A stretch of 64,000 bases of DNA from Aphanomyces cochlioides (Eukaryota > Oomycota > Saprolegniomycetes > Saprolegniales > Verrucalvaceae). The position numbers and the translations under genes are program-made. The notes beneath the pieces were generated by a model. That model worked only from the letters and a program-made list of their open reading frames with translations, had not been told where the DNA came from and made no database searches. This document shows, one piece after another, positions 31,923 to 43,907 of the stretch (position 1 is its first letter; the number at the start of each line of letters is the position of its first letter). The stretch spans positions 1 through 64,000 of the forward strand of contig JAHQRK010000037.1 of assembly GCA_019828595.1 (NCBI GenBank). The letters run 5' to 3'.

Positions 31923-33238
31923 CCATTACGGATCCGTCGGGTCAGCCTTTTGTCGTCGTGTTTCAGCACAAGATCGCTGCTCTGAACAAGACATTGCCTC
32001 CGTCGATTGTTTCACGACGTGCAGAGGCCAAGGCTGAAAAAGCGAAGGCAAAAGCGGCCAAGGCAGCGGCAAAATCTCCTCCGTCAGGAGAAAAAGAACC
32101 TGAACATGATGGAGACGATCATGATCAAGACCCTGGAACAAATGCGGAAGGCAAGGCCGACTCAACTGAGGCATCTGAAGATGGTCAAGATGAACAACCA
32201 CAGCCAACAGCTCCTTCTCATGGCTCTGATGTCGATATGTCTGGTGACAGCGATCCCCCTAACAACAATGGACAAGACAAACAACAAGAAGATGTGGAAA
32301 TGTCTACCAACGAATCGCCCGCTCTTGCTCCACCAAGTGAGCAGCCCAAGAACTCGCTGGACCTTCAATTGGTAACGGGCTACCGGTCTGGACCAGCTCC
32401 AAAACGTACTTTGCCTTCGTCCCCACGTTTGGATCCCCTGCCGACATCCAACCGTTTTCATATCCTCGAAGAAGACGACGTGGAACTCTCGTTTGAAGAC
32501 TTTGCAGTGCCTCGAATTGTATTGGAAGATTCAAGTGCGCCACGCCCGAAAAAGACCAAAGGCAAAGCGAAGAAACAACGACTTAACAAGTCTGCTGCAG
32601 CCCACCTCGAATTGGCGAAGAAGATCATTCGAGACAAGAAAGTCGAAGGCAGTATCACCGAATGTCAACGCATTTTGCGAGATGATCCTCAGCTCGTTGC
32701 ACATGCTATGTACGCACAAGATGAAGACCTCAGTTTGTTTCAGTCACTTGTTGCAACCAAGACTATTGAGCGCAAGATGGCTTTGTTAAAAGCTCAAGGC
32801 AAGCCTCACAACTACAAACATCACGTCAACTTCATGGCTCAATACAAGATTCACCCGTCAGAAATCTTGGAAGAATTGACCACGGACATACCAGAGATCA
32901 AGCGCATCCTCTTTGCACTTGCTACGATTGACTTATTCCTCTCAAATCGGGCCCCAGACCTCTACACAAACTCGGAGGCACTGACTGTTCTATTGAACCA
33001 AGAAGCAACAAGATTACCTGACACCAACTGCTTGACGGACTGGTCGCTGTTTGCTTTGATCGAAAACTTCAGCGACAATCTCGAGAAGTTCACTTTGCCG
33101 GCTCCCGTCTTGTCGGCCATCTCGATGCTCAAAAGCATCACCAACAATTACCACATCGACGAGCTCTGCAGCAAAGCTCACCACTCCATGAACGCCGACG
33201 AAATTGATCCCCTCGATTTGGAGGACGATCAACTCTAA
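31923..33238 (+). CDS. ORF1 C-terminal part of copy J, open
   Basis: The fragment is open from the junction to the TAA at 33236-33238. It covers the end of the central domain (ITDPSGQPFVVVFQHK), the Lys/Ala-rich helix, the acidic linker and the C-terminal domain. There is no start codon of its own; the frame extends back into the tail of copy D without an ATG. Confidence 0.75.
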
Positions 33239-33316
33239 GGCTTCTATCCCCTGCTTCAATCCATTTCAACCTCCCCTCTGACCCCTCCATTCTACTCATT
33301 TTCATCTGTACTCGTG

Positions 33317-36300
33317 ATGATTGACAACAACTTCTCCGATGTCCCAACTGAACTCGTGGACTGGGACCCACAAATCATCTCCCTCAACACCAATGGCTTC
33401 TCCAACAGTCATCGGTACATCCTCGACAAACTATCAAGTGTTCACGACGTTTCCTTTATCCAAGAAACCCGTTTCCGCACGCCAAGTCTCCACGACCGTG
33501 TTGCGTTCCATTGGCAACGCATCACAAACCACGAAGGCTCTTTGTTCTTTGAAGAGCCTATTTACCCTGAAGTATCCACGTCGCCAGCCACTGGAGGTCT
33601 GGCTACGTTGATACATCCTCACTCTCCTTTGAAGAACGCCACTCAAGTCCCTCATGACAACCCAGTGCTTCGTGGTCGTTATCTACAAGTGCGATGTACT
33701 CTGGGTCCACTGACAGTCGTTCTCCACAATATCTATGCGCCGGCAGCCTTCCAACAACGAGCAAGTTACTTCGAAGAATTGCCACGCGACTTTCCTCCAC
33801 ATGCGCTCCACATTGTTGGAGGAGATTTCAACTGCACTCTCAACAAAGATTTGGATTCGTTGAGACCCAGTACCTCCACCATGGCCGGCACCCTTCAACT
33901 GGAACAATGGATGCACAGTTTGTCTCTGGTGGATCTGTTTCGCCGTCAAAACCCCGTGGCAAGAACCTTCACAAGTCCCACACTCACCAACCGACTCGAC
34001 TACATATTTTGTTCGTCCACCTTGGCGGGTCTTCGTCATTGGAAGGCGACGCACATGCCACACGTTCCACAGGCTGACCACGTGGCTTGTCGTATCATCT
34101 CAAAGCGTCAAACATTGCGCCATGGCTCTGGATCATGGAAAGCTCCAACTTGGCTACTTCGTCTACCACGAGCGGCCGAGATTGTTCATGGATGTCTGGA
34201 TCGATTTTTGGACAAGTCTCCATCATTCCACAATATCTCCAAGGCCTACGACATGCTGGTCAATGATATCCGCTCCCAACTCAAAGAATTCCATTCTCAA
34301 CGATTGGAGAAACAACGTCTGCCGTTGAAGAAGTTAGCTGTCGAGATCGCTTCGCTTTTGCAAGTCCCCAACATGCGTCAAGATTCAGTGCTGGTGGATC
34401 GAGTGCGAGACCTTCAAAAGCAAATTCACGAGCTGCAAGATCGAGACAAGCAGTTTCGTCAAGACCAGGCGTTCCAACTTCACTTGTACAAAGCAGAGCG
34501 CTCGTCCAAGTTCCACTTCATGTCCCCTGTCCCTACCCCCTTGAAGAAGACAGTCTTCAAAGAGTTGGTGGATGTCAATGGAAATGTTGTCTCCAATCAA
34601 CAAGGCATGTCTGACGTCCTGGTCGACTACTACAAGGACTTGTTTGCAGCTCCCGAGGTGCAGCGATCTGGAGACGAAGTGTCGTCATTTCTGACCCCAT
34701 TGACTCGACACAAGCAACTGCCAGAGCAAGCCCAGAAAGAGCTGTCGGCTCCCTTGCGCGCCAACGAGTTCTATCATGCTATTCGACACAGCAGTTCGAA
34801 CTCAGCGCCAGGTCCCAACGCTCTGCCATTCGAAGTCCTCAAACTTGCACCTCACAAGTGGTCGTTGGTATTGGAGCTGCTATTCACACACCAGCTCCAT
34901 TCTCACCCTCGCTTGACTCCCATGCAACTTGTCAGTACGCTGGTGTTGCTGCACAAGAAAGGCCCCAAGTCACAGGCCAAGAACTATCGGCCCATTAGCC
35001 TACTCAACACGGATGTGAAAATCCTGACGAGTATTCTGGCTTATCGACTCCAGCGCCACATTCGACACATCATCCACCCGGACCAGCAAGGCTTTATCCG
35101 TCGGAGCAATATCCAAACCAATATTGCACGACTGGATGACATGCTGCACCACATCAAACTACACAGTCCGTCCTCGATGGTGGCACTGCTTGACTTTGAG
35201 AAAGCTTTTGATCGCGTGGACCACGCGTACTTGCTCCGCGTCCTCCGTCACTATGGCTTTCCCGAAACCTTTGTTGACATGGTTCGCGTACTGTACTCGG
35301 GCCGCAAGTCTCGCATCTTGGTGAACGGCTTCTTGTCCAAGCCAGTTCACATCTCACGCGGTGTGTTGCAAGGTGATCCACTGTCGCCACTTCTGTTTGT
35401 GATCGCTTTGGAACCGATGTGCCAACTCCTACGGCAACACTCCAACTATGGCATCAAGTGTGGGGATCGCTACCACACTGGGAGTTACTTTGCCGACGAC
35501 TCGCAACTCTATGCGGCAAATGAGACGTGCCTCCACCGGCAGCTTGCATTGGTTCAAACCTTTTGCGACAAGTCTGGTTTCCGACTCAACGTAGACAAGA
35601 CCCAAATTCTGACCTACAGCCAGTTGAATGGGAACCTTGCCTCACTACAAGTTACTTCCGACAGTCCCGTGAAGGCTCTTGGTATCTTGGTTGCGCCCAA
35701 TCTTTCTCCATTGGCACGTTTCAATTACGTGTTTGAGAAGTTTGTGGCTCGCTTGTCTTTGTGGCTCTACAAGGCTCGAACCATGGCCGGAAAAGTCACT
35801 ATCCTGCACAGCATATGTCTGCCTGTGTTATGGTACCAACTGGCTTTTGTCCCTGCCGACAAAGACCTGGCCAAAAAGATCGACAAGGCCATGCTTCAAT
35901 TTATGCATGGTGAAGAAATCAACCCATCCTCCTCTGTCCATGGCCTCCGTTTGATCAAAAAGGAGATCCTATTCATGCCGAAGAAGTCCGGTGGCTTAGG
36001 CCTGCACCATGCACTTGCTTTATGGCAACAACACAACCGCTCTGTCATGATCAGATGCATTCAAGCCATCACCACCCCACCCCGCAAGTCTGCCATGTCC
36101 GCCTGGATTACGCCGGGCTATACTCTCCTCGAGAAGGCTTTTCATCCATGGGGTTCCCCCCGAGATCTCCTCTTGGCAAATGGCTCTTCTGCATTCATCA
36201 GACAACTGTACAAGAATCCCAATATCACTCCAATGTGGAAAGCCTTATTGAGTAGCTGGTTTGAATCCCGCTGGACTCCGTACGGCTGTCCAAATCACAT

Positions 36301-37372
36301 CTCATCTTTGGATGTTCCCCTTTGGCACAACTCGTATCTGCCTGGACTCGAAGACCTATACGATCAGTGCTCTACATCGACGCAAGACCAAGCCAATGTA
36401 TTGGCTTCGCTTCACATCACGAAGTTGTCGCATTTGTTGACTCCGTGTCAGCGAGTTTGGCCAGCTTCGATCTTGTTCGACAAAATCAACCGTGCCTGCC
36501 GCCAAGCCAATTTTGTCCCTCCAACGAAACAATGGATCTCAATCTTGGTGACCAAGTTATCACGATTGTTTGAGATTGTTTCTGAAGAGGATGCTCCCGT
36601 GTTCCACTTGCCGACGCCAAGCTCTGAATGGATGGAATGGCACTGGATGATTCACCCTGACTCGAGTCCGATCTTGTTGGCGCTTGCGACTTCGAAATCG
36701 GCTAAGATCAGAGCTTCTCCAGCTGTCAGCTCGTCCATTCTTCCTACCAAGCATCTCAACCTGCCATCCAACTTTTACGAAGACCCCAAGCGCCTTACCC
36801 AACTTGCCGCCTTCCTCCAACCCGACCACATTTTCCCTCGATATGGAGAGTTCATTTTCAAGACCCTTCTCCGCGCCAACGCCATGCAATATCTGTTTCA
36901 GTACCAAGACCCCAAGCCGACGTGTGTCTTCTGTCGTGTCAATGAGACGTACGAGCATTTCCTGTTCTCTTGTGGATATGGTCAATCTGTTTGGTATTCC
37001 TTCAAGACAATCCAGCGACTGCTCGAGTGTTCCTTTCCGTCAACGTGTCTGGAAATGTTCTACGAGACGCCCAAGCCGTCCGATGGATACTACATCCGTG
37101 GCTATCTGAAGATCTGGCCGATTGTCCGAGCCTGCGTGTATTATCAAATATGGCTCCAACGTGCCGATCGCACCTTTCGACCCGACCTCACAGCGAAGAG
37201 TCCGATGGAAGTTGCCATTCATGCTGCCTCTTTGATCAAGCTACATCTACAACAGCTCCTGGTTGATCTCCCTCTCAAGAAGGGATACACCAAGGTATTC
37301 AATGTGCTCAAGCATCTATCTTCGGACCCCTGGTTACGTCAACACGCCATTCCTGACAGCGTCGTTTCATGA
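33317..37372 (+). CDS. ORF2 of copy J: APE endonuclease-reverse transcriptase, intact
   Basis: A full 1351-codon frame runs from the ATG at 33317 (MIDNN) to the TGA at 37370-37372. All endonuclease residues, FADD and the CCHC motif listed for copy X are present. Variants of interest are PVARTFTSP, SPSFHN (T to S) and HIFPRYG. Because ORF1 is 5'-truncated here and no 5' UTR is attached, the protein is intact but the element could not copy itself from this position. Confidence 0.9.
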   Translation: MIDNNFSDVPTELVDWDPQIISLNTNGFSNSHRYILDKLSSVHDVSFIQETRFRTPSLHDRVAFHWQRITNHEGSLFFEEPIYPEVSTSPATGGLATLIHPHSPLKNATQVPHDNPVLRGRYLQVRCTLGPLTVVLHNIYAPAAFQQRASYFEELPRDFPPHALHIVGGDFNCTLNKDLDSLRPSTSTMAGTLQLEQWMHSLSLVDLFRRQNPVARTFTSPTLTNRLDYIFCSSTLAGLRHWKATHMPHVPQADHVACRIISKRQTLRHGSGSWKAPTWLLRLPRAAEIVHGCLDRFLDKSPSFHNISKAYDMLVNDIRSQLKEFHSQRLEKQRLPLKKLAVEIASLLQVPNMRQDSVLVDRVRDLQKQIHELQDRDKQFRQDQAFQLHLYKAERSSKFHFMSPVPTPLKKTVFKELVDVNGNVVSNQQGMSDVLVDYYKDLFAAPEVQRSGDEVSSFLTPLTRHKQLPEQAQKELSAPLRANEFYHAIRHSSSNSAPGPNALPFEVLKLAPHKWSLVLELLFTHQLHSHPRLTPMQLVSTLVLLHKKGPKSQAKNYRPISLLNTDVKILTSILAYRLQRHIRHIIHPDQQGFIRRSNIQTNIARLDDMLHHIKLHSPSSMVALLDFEKAFDRVDHAYLLRVLRHYGFPETFVDMVRVLYSGRKSRILVNGFLSKPVHISRGVLQGDPLSPLLFVIALEPMCQLLRQHSNYGIKCGDRYHTGSYFADDSQLYAANETCLHRQLALVQTFCDKSGFRLNVDKTQILTYSQLNGNLASLQVTSDSPVKALGILVAPNLSPLARFNYVFEKFVARLSLWLYKARTMAGKVTILHSICLPVLWYQLAFVPADKDLAKKIDKAMLQFMHGEEINPSSSVHGLRLIKKEILFMPKKSGGLGLHHALALWQQHNRSVMIRCIQAITTPPRKSAMSAWITPGYTLLEKAFHPWGSPRDLLLANGSSAFIRQLYKNPNITPMWKALLSSWFESRWTPYGCPNHISSLDVPLWHNSYLPGLEDLYDQCSTSTQDQANVLASLHITKLSHLLTPCQRVWPASILFDKINRACRQANFVPPTKQWISILVTKLSRLFEIVSEEDAPVFHLPTPSSEWMEWHWMIHPDSSPILLALATSKSAKIRASPAVSSSILPTKHLNLPSNFYEDPKRLTQLAAFLQPDHIFPRYGEFIFKTLLRANAMQYLFQYQDPKPTCVFCRVNETYEHFLFSCGYGQSVWYSFKTIQRLLECSFPSTCLEMFYETPKPSDGYYIRGYLKIWPIVRACVYYQIWLQRADRTFRPDLTAKSPMEVAIHAASLIKLHLQQLLVDLPLKKGYTKVFNVLKHLSSDPWLRQHAIPDSVVS

Positions 37373-37517
37373 GTGAGCTGACGGCTCACCACTTCATCTC
37401 CTGTTCAATGACCACTTTGCCATATTCTGTTTTCCAAGTTCTATTTATACAGTACGAGGCAAATTAGTAAGTCATTAGGGCCTTTGCTCAAAAATAAGGT
37501 TAATACAACTCATTTAA

Positions 37518-38832
37518 CCATTACGGATCCGTCGGGTCAGCCTTTTGTCGTCGTGTTTCAGCACAAGATCGCTGCTCTGAACAAGACATTGCCTCCGTCG
37601 ATTGTTTCACGACGTGCAGAGGCCAAGGCTGAAAAAGCGAAGGCAAAAGCGGCCAAGGCAGCGGCAAAATCTCCTCCGTCAGGAGAAAAAGAACCTGAAC
37701 ATGATGGAGACGATCATGATCAAGACCCTGGAACAAATGCGGAAGGCAAGGCCGACTCAACTGAGGCATCTGAAGATGGTCAAGATGAACAACCACAGCC
37801 AACAGCTCCTTCTCATGGCTCTGATGTCGATATGTCTGGTGACAGCGATCCCCCTAACAACAATGGACAAGACAAACAACAAGAAGATGTGGAAATGTCT
37901 ACCAACGAATCGCCCGCTCTTGCTCCACCAAGTGAGCAGCCCAAGAACTCGCTGGACCTTCAATTGGTAACGGGCTACCGGTCTGGACCAGCTCCAAAAC
38001 GTACTTTGCCTTCGTCCCACGTTTGGATCCCCTGCCGACATCCAACCGTTTTCATATCCTCGAAGAAGACGACGTGGAACTCTCGTTTGAAGACTTTGCA
38101 GTGCCTCGAATTGTATTGGAAGATTCAAGTGCGCCACGCCCGAAAAAGACCAAAGGCAAAGCGAAGAAACAACGACTTAACAAGTCTGCTGCAGCCCACC
38201 TCGAATTGGCGAAGAAGATCATTCGAGACAAGAAAGTCGAAGGCAGTATCACCGAATGTCAACGCATTTTGCGAGATGATCCTCAGCTCGTTGCACATGC
38301 TATGTACGCACAAGATGAAGACCTCAGTTTGTTTCAGTCACTTGTTGCAACCAAGACTATTGAGCGCAAGATGGCTTTGTTAAAAGCTCAAGGCAAGCCT
38401 CACAACTACAAACATCACGTCAACTTCATGGCTCAATACAAGATTCACCCGTCAGAAATCTTGGAAGAATTGACCACGGACATACCAGAGATCAAGCGCA
38501 TCCTCTTTGCACTTGCTACGATTGACTTATTCCTCTCAAATCGGGCCCCAGACCTCTACACAAACTCGGAGGCACTGACTGTTCTATTGAACCAAGAAGC
38601 AACAAGATTGCCTGACACCAACTGCTTGACGGACTGGTCGCTGTTTGCTTTGATCGAAAACTTCAGCGACAATCTCGAGAAGTTCACTTTGCCGGCTCCC
38701 GTCTTGTCGGCCATCTCGATGCTCAAAAGCATCACCAACAATTACCACATCGACGAGCTCTGCAGCAAAGCTCACCACTCCATGAACGCCGACGAAATTG
38801 ATCCCCTCGATTTGGAGGACGATCAACTCTAA
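37518..38832 (+). pseudogene. ORF1 C-terminal part of copy K, frameshifted
   Basis: It covers the same stretch as in J. One C is missing near 38017 (four-C run read as three), so the frame shifts at the start of the C-terminal domain. The domain itself is open from 38023 to the TAA at 38830-38832. Confidence 0.82.
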
Positions 38833-38910
38833 GGCTTCTATCCCCTGCTTCAATCCATTTCAACCTCCCCTCTGACCCCTCCATTCTACTCATTTTCATC
38901 TGTACTCGTG

Positions 38911-41900
38911 ATGATTGACAACAACTTCTCCGATGTCCCAACTGAACTCGTGGACTGGGACCCACAAATCATCTCCCTCAACACCAATGGCTTCTCCAAC
39001 AGTCATCGGTACATCCTCGACAAACTATCAAGTGTTCACGACGTTTCCTTTATCCAAGAAACCCGTTTCCGCACGCCAAGTCTCCACGACCGTGTTGCGT
39101 TCCATTGGCAACGCATCACAAACCACGAAGGCTCTTTGTTCTTTGAAGAGCCTATTTACCCTGAAGTATCCACGTCGCCAGCCACTGGAGGTCTGGCTAC
39201 GTTGATACATCCTCACTCTCCTTTGAAGAACGCCACTCAAGTCCCTCATGGCAACCCAGTGCTTCGTGGTCGTTATCTACAAGTGCGATGTACTCTGGGT
39301 CCACTGACAGTCGTTCTCCACAATATCTATGCGCCGGCAGCCTTCCAACAACGAGCAAGTTACTTCGAAGAATTGCCACGCGACTTTCCTCCACATGCGC
39401 TCCACATTGTTGGAGGAGATTTCAACTGCACTCTCAACAAAGATTTGGATTCGTTGAGACCCAGTACCTCCACCATGGCCGGCACCCTTCAACTGGAACA
39501 ATGGATGCACAGTTTGTCTGGTGGATCTGTTTCGCCGTCAAAACCCCGTGGCAAGAACCTTCACAAGTCCCACACTCACCAACCGACTCGACTACATATT
39601 TTGTTCGTCCACCTTGGCGGGTCTTCGTCATTGGAAGGCGACGCACATGCCACACGTTCCACAGGCTGACCACGTGGCTTGTCGTATCATCACAAAGCGT
39701 CAAACATTGCGCCATGGCTCTGGATCATGGAAAGCTCCAACTTGGCTACTTCGTCTACCACGAGCGGCCGAGATTGTTCATGGATGTCTGGATCGATTTT
39801 TGGACAAGTCTCCAACATTCCACAATATCTCCAAGGCCTACGACATACTGGTCAATGATATCCGCTCCCAACTCAAAGAATTCCATTCTCAACGATTGGA
39901 GAAACAACGTCTGCCGTTGAAGAAGTTAGCTGTCGAGATCGCTTCGCTTTTGCAAGTCCCCAACATGCGTCAAGATTCAGTGCTGGTGGATCGAGTGCGA
40001 GACCTTCAAAAGCAAATTCACGAGCTGCAAGATCGAGACAAGCAGTTTCGTCAAGACCAGGCGTTCCAACTTCACTTGTACAAAGCAGAGCGCTCGTCCA
40101 AGTTCCACTTCATGTCCCCTGTCCCTACCCCCTTGAAGAAGACAGTCTTCAAAGAGTTGGTGGATGTCAATGGAAATGTTGTCTCCAATCAACAAGGCAT
40201 GTCTGACGTCCTGGTCGACTACTACAAGGACTTGTTTGCAGCTCCCGAGGTGCAGCGATCTGGAGACGAAGTGTCGTCATTTCTGACCCCATTGACTCGA
40301 CACAAGCAACTGCCAGAGCAAGCCCAGAAAGAGCTGTCGGCTCCCTTGCGCGCCAACGAGTTCTATCATGCTATTCGACACAGCAGTTCGAACTCAGCGC
40401 CAGGTCCCAACGCTCTGCCATTCGAAGTCCTCAAACTTGCACCTCACAAGTGGTCGTTGGTATTGGAGCTGCTATTCACACACCAGCTCCATTCTCACCC
40501 TCGCTTGACTCCCATGCAACTTGTCAGTACGCTGGTGTTGCTGCACAAGAAAGGCCCCAAGTCACAAGCCAAGAACTATCGGCCCATTAGCCTACTCAAC
40601 ACGGATGTGAAAATCCTGACGAGTATTCTGGCTTATCGACTTCAGCGCCACATTCGACACATCATCCACCCGGACCAGCAAGGCTTTATCCGTCGAAGCA
40701 ATATCCAAACCAATATTGCACGACTGGATGACATGCTGCACCACATCAAACTACACAGTCCGTCCTCGATGGTGGCACTGCTTGACTTTGAGAAAGCTTT
40801 TGATCGCGTGGACCACGCGTACTTGTTCCGCGTCCTCCGTCACTATGGCTTTCCCGAAACCTTTGTTGACATGGTTCGCGTACTGTACTCGGGCCGCAAG
40901 TCTCGCATCTTGGTGAACGGCTTCTTGTCCAAGCCAGTTCACATCTCACGCGGTGTGTTGCAAGGTGATCCACTGTCGCCACTTCTGTTTGTGATCGCTT
41001 TGGAACCGATGTGCCAACTCCTACGGCAACACTCCAACTATGGCATCAAGTGTGGGGATCGCTACCACACTGGGAGTTACTTTGCCGACGACTCGCAACT
41101 CTATGCGGCAAATGAGACGTGCCTCCACCGGCAGCTTGCATTGGTTCAAACCTTTTGCGACAAGTCTGGTTTCCGACTCAACGTAGACAAGACCCAAATT
41201 CTGACCTACAGCCAGTTGAATGGGAACCTTGCCTCACTACAAGTTACTTCCGACAGTCCCGTGAAGGCTCTTGGTATCTTGGTTGCGCCCAATCTTTCTC
41301 CATTGGCACGTTTCAATTACGTGTTTGAGAAGTTTGTGGCTCGCTTGTCTTTGTGGCTCTACAAGGCTCGAACCATGGCCGGAAAAGTCACTATCCTGCA
41401 CAGCATATGTCTGCCTGTGTTATGGTACCAACTGGCTTTTGTCCCTGCCGACAAAGACCTGGCCAAAAAGATCGACAAGGCCATGCTTCAATTTATGCAT
41501 GGTGAAGAAATCAACCCATCCTCCTCTGTCCATGGCCTCCGTTTGATCAAAAAGGAGATCCTATTCATGCCGAAGAAGTCCGGTGGCTTAGGCCTGCACC
41601 ATGCACTTGCTTTATGGCAACAACACAACCGCTCTGTCATGATCAGATGCATTCAAGCCATCACCACCCCACCCCGCAAGTCTGCCATGTCCGCCTGGAT
41701 TACGCCGGGCTATACTCTCCTCGAGAAGGCTTTTCATCCATGGGGTTCCCCCCGAGATCTCCTCTTGGCAAATGGCTCTTCTGCATTCATCAGACAACTG
41801 TACAAGAATCCCAATATCACTCCAATGTGGAAAGCCTTATTGAGTAGCTGGTTTGAATCCCGCTGGACTCCGTACGGCTGTCCAAATCACATCTCATCTT

Positions 41901-42964
41901 TGGATGTTCCCCTTTGGCACAACTCGTATCTGCCTGGACTCGAAGACCTATACGATCAGTGCTCTACATCGACGCAAGACCAAGCCAATGTATTGGCTTC
42001 GCTTCACATCACGAAGTTGTCGCATTTGTTGACTCCGTGTCAGCGAGTTTGGCCAGCTTCGATCTTGTTCGACAAAATCAACCGTGCCTGCCGCCAAGCC
42101 AATTTTGTCCCTCCAACGAAACAATGGATCTCAATCTTGGTGACCAAGTTATCACGATTGTTTGAGATTGTTTCTGAAGAGGATGCTCCCGTGTTCCACT
42201 TGCCGACGCCAAGCTCTGAATGGATGGAATGGCACTGGATGATTCACCCTGACTCGAGTCCGATCTTGTTGGCGCTTGCGACTTCGAAATCGGCTAAGAT
42301 CAGAGCTTCTCCAGCTGTCAGCTCGTCCATTCTTCCTACCAAGCATCTCAACCTGCCATCCAACTTTTACGAAGACCCCAAGCGCCTTACCCAACTTGCC
42401 GCCTTCCTCCAACCCGACCACATTTTCCCTCGATATGGAGAGTTCATTTTCAAGACCCTTCTCCGCGCCAACGCCATGCAATATCTGTTTCAGTACCAAG
42501 ACCCCAAGCCGACGTGTGTCTTCTGTCGTGTCAATGAGACGTACGAGCATTTCCTGTTCTCTTGTGGATATGGTCAATCTGTTTGGTATTCCTTCAAGAC
42601 AATCCAGCGACTGCTCGAGTGTTCCTTTCCGTCGACTTGTCTGGAAATGTTCTACGAGACGCCCAAGCCGTCCGATGGATACTACATCCGTGGCTATCTG
42701 AAGATCTGGCCGATTGTCCGAGCCTGCGTGTATTATCAAATATGGCTCCAACGTGCCGATCGCACCTTTCGACCCGACCTCACAGCGAAGAGTCCGATGG
42801 AAGTTGCCATTCATGCTGCCTCTTTGATCAAGCTACATCTACAACAGCTCCTGGTTGATCTCCCTCTCAAGAAGGGATACACCAAGGTATTCAATGTGCT
42901 CAAGCATCTATCTTCGGACCCCTGGTTACGTCAACACATCATTCCTGACAGCGTCGTTTCATGA
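38911..42964 (+). pseudogene. ORF2 of copy K, 2-bp deletion in the endonuclease
   Basis: The start is the ATG at 38911. A CT pair is lost near 39518 (GTCTGGTGG in place of GTCTCTGGTGG), after the GGDFN motif. The remaining endonuclease, RT and CCHC motif are open from 39521 to the TGA at 42962-42964. One RT-region change is AYLFRVLR in place of AYLLRVLR. Confidence 0.85.
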
Positions 42965-43110
42965 GTGAGCATGACGGCTCACCACTTCATCTCCTGTTCA
43001 ATGACCACTTTGCCATATTCTGTTTTCCAAGTTCTATTTATACAGTACGAGGCAAATTAGTAAGTCATTAGGGCCTTTGCTCAAAAATAAGGTTAATACA
43101 ACTCATTTAA

Positions 43111-43846
43111 CCACGTCCTCTTGAGATTTTTCTTCTTCCTCTCCCGTTCTAGGAAGCTCAGCACAGGGGGCGACGCGGTTGGTGGCTGCTGGCTCAGTCC
43201 CATTGGTCACGAGAAAGGCCGGGGCCAGACCCCCAGTGACAGGGGTAGAAGGGGAATCCATGCCATCCCCGCAGCACGGTGACTGGGGTACACCATTGCT
43301 CCGGCGAGAACCCAAATCGGGATACCGCCCCCGCCCCTCCGAAGAGGCCCCTGGGGGGAAGTAGACAGAACCGCAGGGTGTGCCCATAGGGGGGGCCCTC
43401 GTAGCCTCTAGGGCTGGCATGGACCCCGTTTTCTCGCCGCCTTCACTGGGGATCGACTCCAATTGGAGTCCAGGGAAGCAGCCACCACAGGCACAAGGCC
43501 CCAGTGGTTCGCCCTCCTGAGTGAGGGCTTCGCTAGACAAGTTAACGACAGTGGTCTGGGGGTCAACCACTGACCCACTGAGGTTGACCCCCCCTGGAAC
43601 TCCGGCGAGTGGAGCACCAGGTGAAGCGCAGGGGGAGCGAGACGCAGATTGGTCTCCAGAGACGCTGTTGGGGTCGAACTCGACCTCCACTTCGGCCCTA
43701 GGGTTAGGTGTAGAGACATTACTCACACCACTTCCGCCATCCTGATTGGACGACGAAAGTGGGTGAGGTGATACAATTCCTGGAATGATGGTGACTCCGT
43801 GAGTGTTGGTCTCACGGAGCTCGGAACAGCTGTTGGCGTTGGACAT
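43111..43846 (-). CDS. ORF1 N-terminal part of copy Z, in frame
   Basis: It starts at the ATG at 43846, 61 nt inside the element. The C run has six bases and the G run five, so the N-terminal segment reads straight through to EEEEKSQEDV. This is the evidence, with copy O, that ORF1 is one frame of about 1012 aa and that the split versions in X, M and N are frameshifted. The segment is rich in Ser, Pro, Gly and Cys (ACGGC, SPCCGDG) and has no recognised domain. Confidence 0.82.
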
Positions 43847-43907
43847 TTTGAGCGCGGCGGCACTTGATAACTTCTTGACATGAGGGGTACGAGGCAAATT
43901 CGGAAGT
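43111..43907 (-). mobile_element. LINE copy Z, antisense, complete 5' end
   Basis: Read on the minus strand, this is the first 797 bases of the element, from ACTTCCGAAT at 43907 to GAGGACGTGG at 43111, where K is joined. The plus-strand sequence to its right opens with CCCCTAACAACAATGG. That has the length (16) and the terminal GG expected of a duplication for an antisense insertion into L. The rest of Z would then lie left of the window. Confidence 0.85.

Larger units (their letters stand above)
31923..37517 (+). mobile_element. LINE copy J, right-hand part, apparent recombinant of K and D
   Basis: The copy begins at CCATTACGG in ORF1, the same position at which copy K begins, and ends at 37517. 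Through most of ORF2 J shares K-type variants (CAAGAACC near 33960, HIFPRYG, TTCAAGACAATCC near 37000). The last 200 bases are D-type (CACGCCATTCC, GAGCTGACGG). It also shares single variants with D such as CATCTCAAAG near 34096. It reads as a mosaic. Confidence 0.88.
37518..43110 (+). mobile_element. LINE copy K, right-hand part
   Basis: The copy begins at CCATTACGG after copy J and ends at CATTTAA (43110), followed by CCACGTCC of antisense copy Z. The 3' UTR is the oldest haplotype (GAGCATGACGG, CACCAC). Confidence 0.9.
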
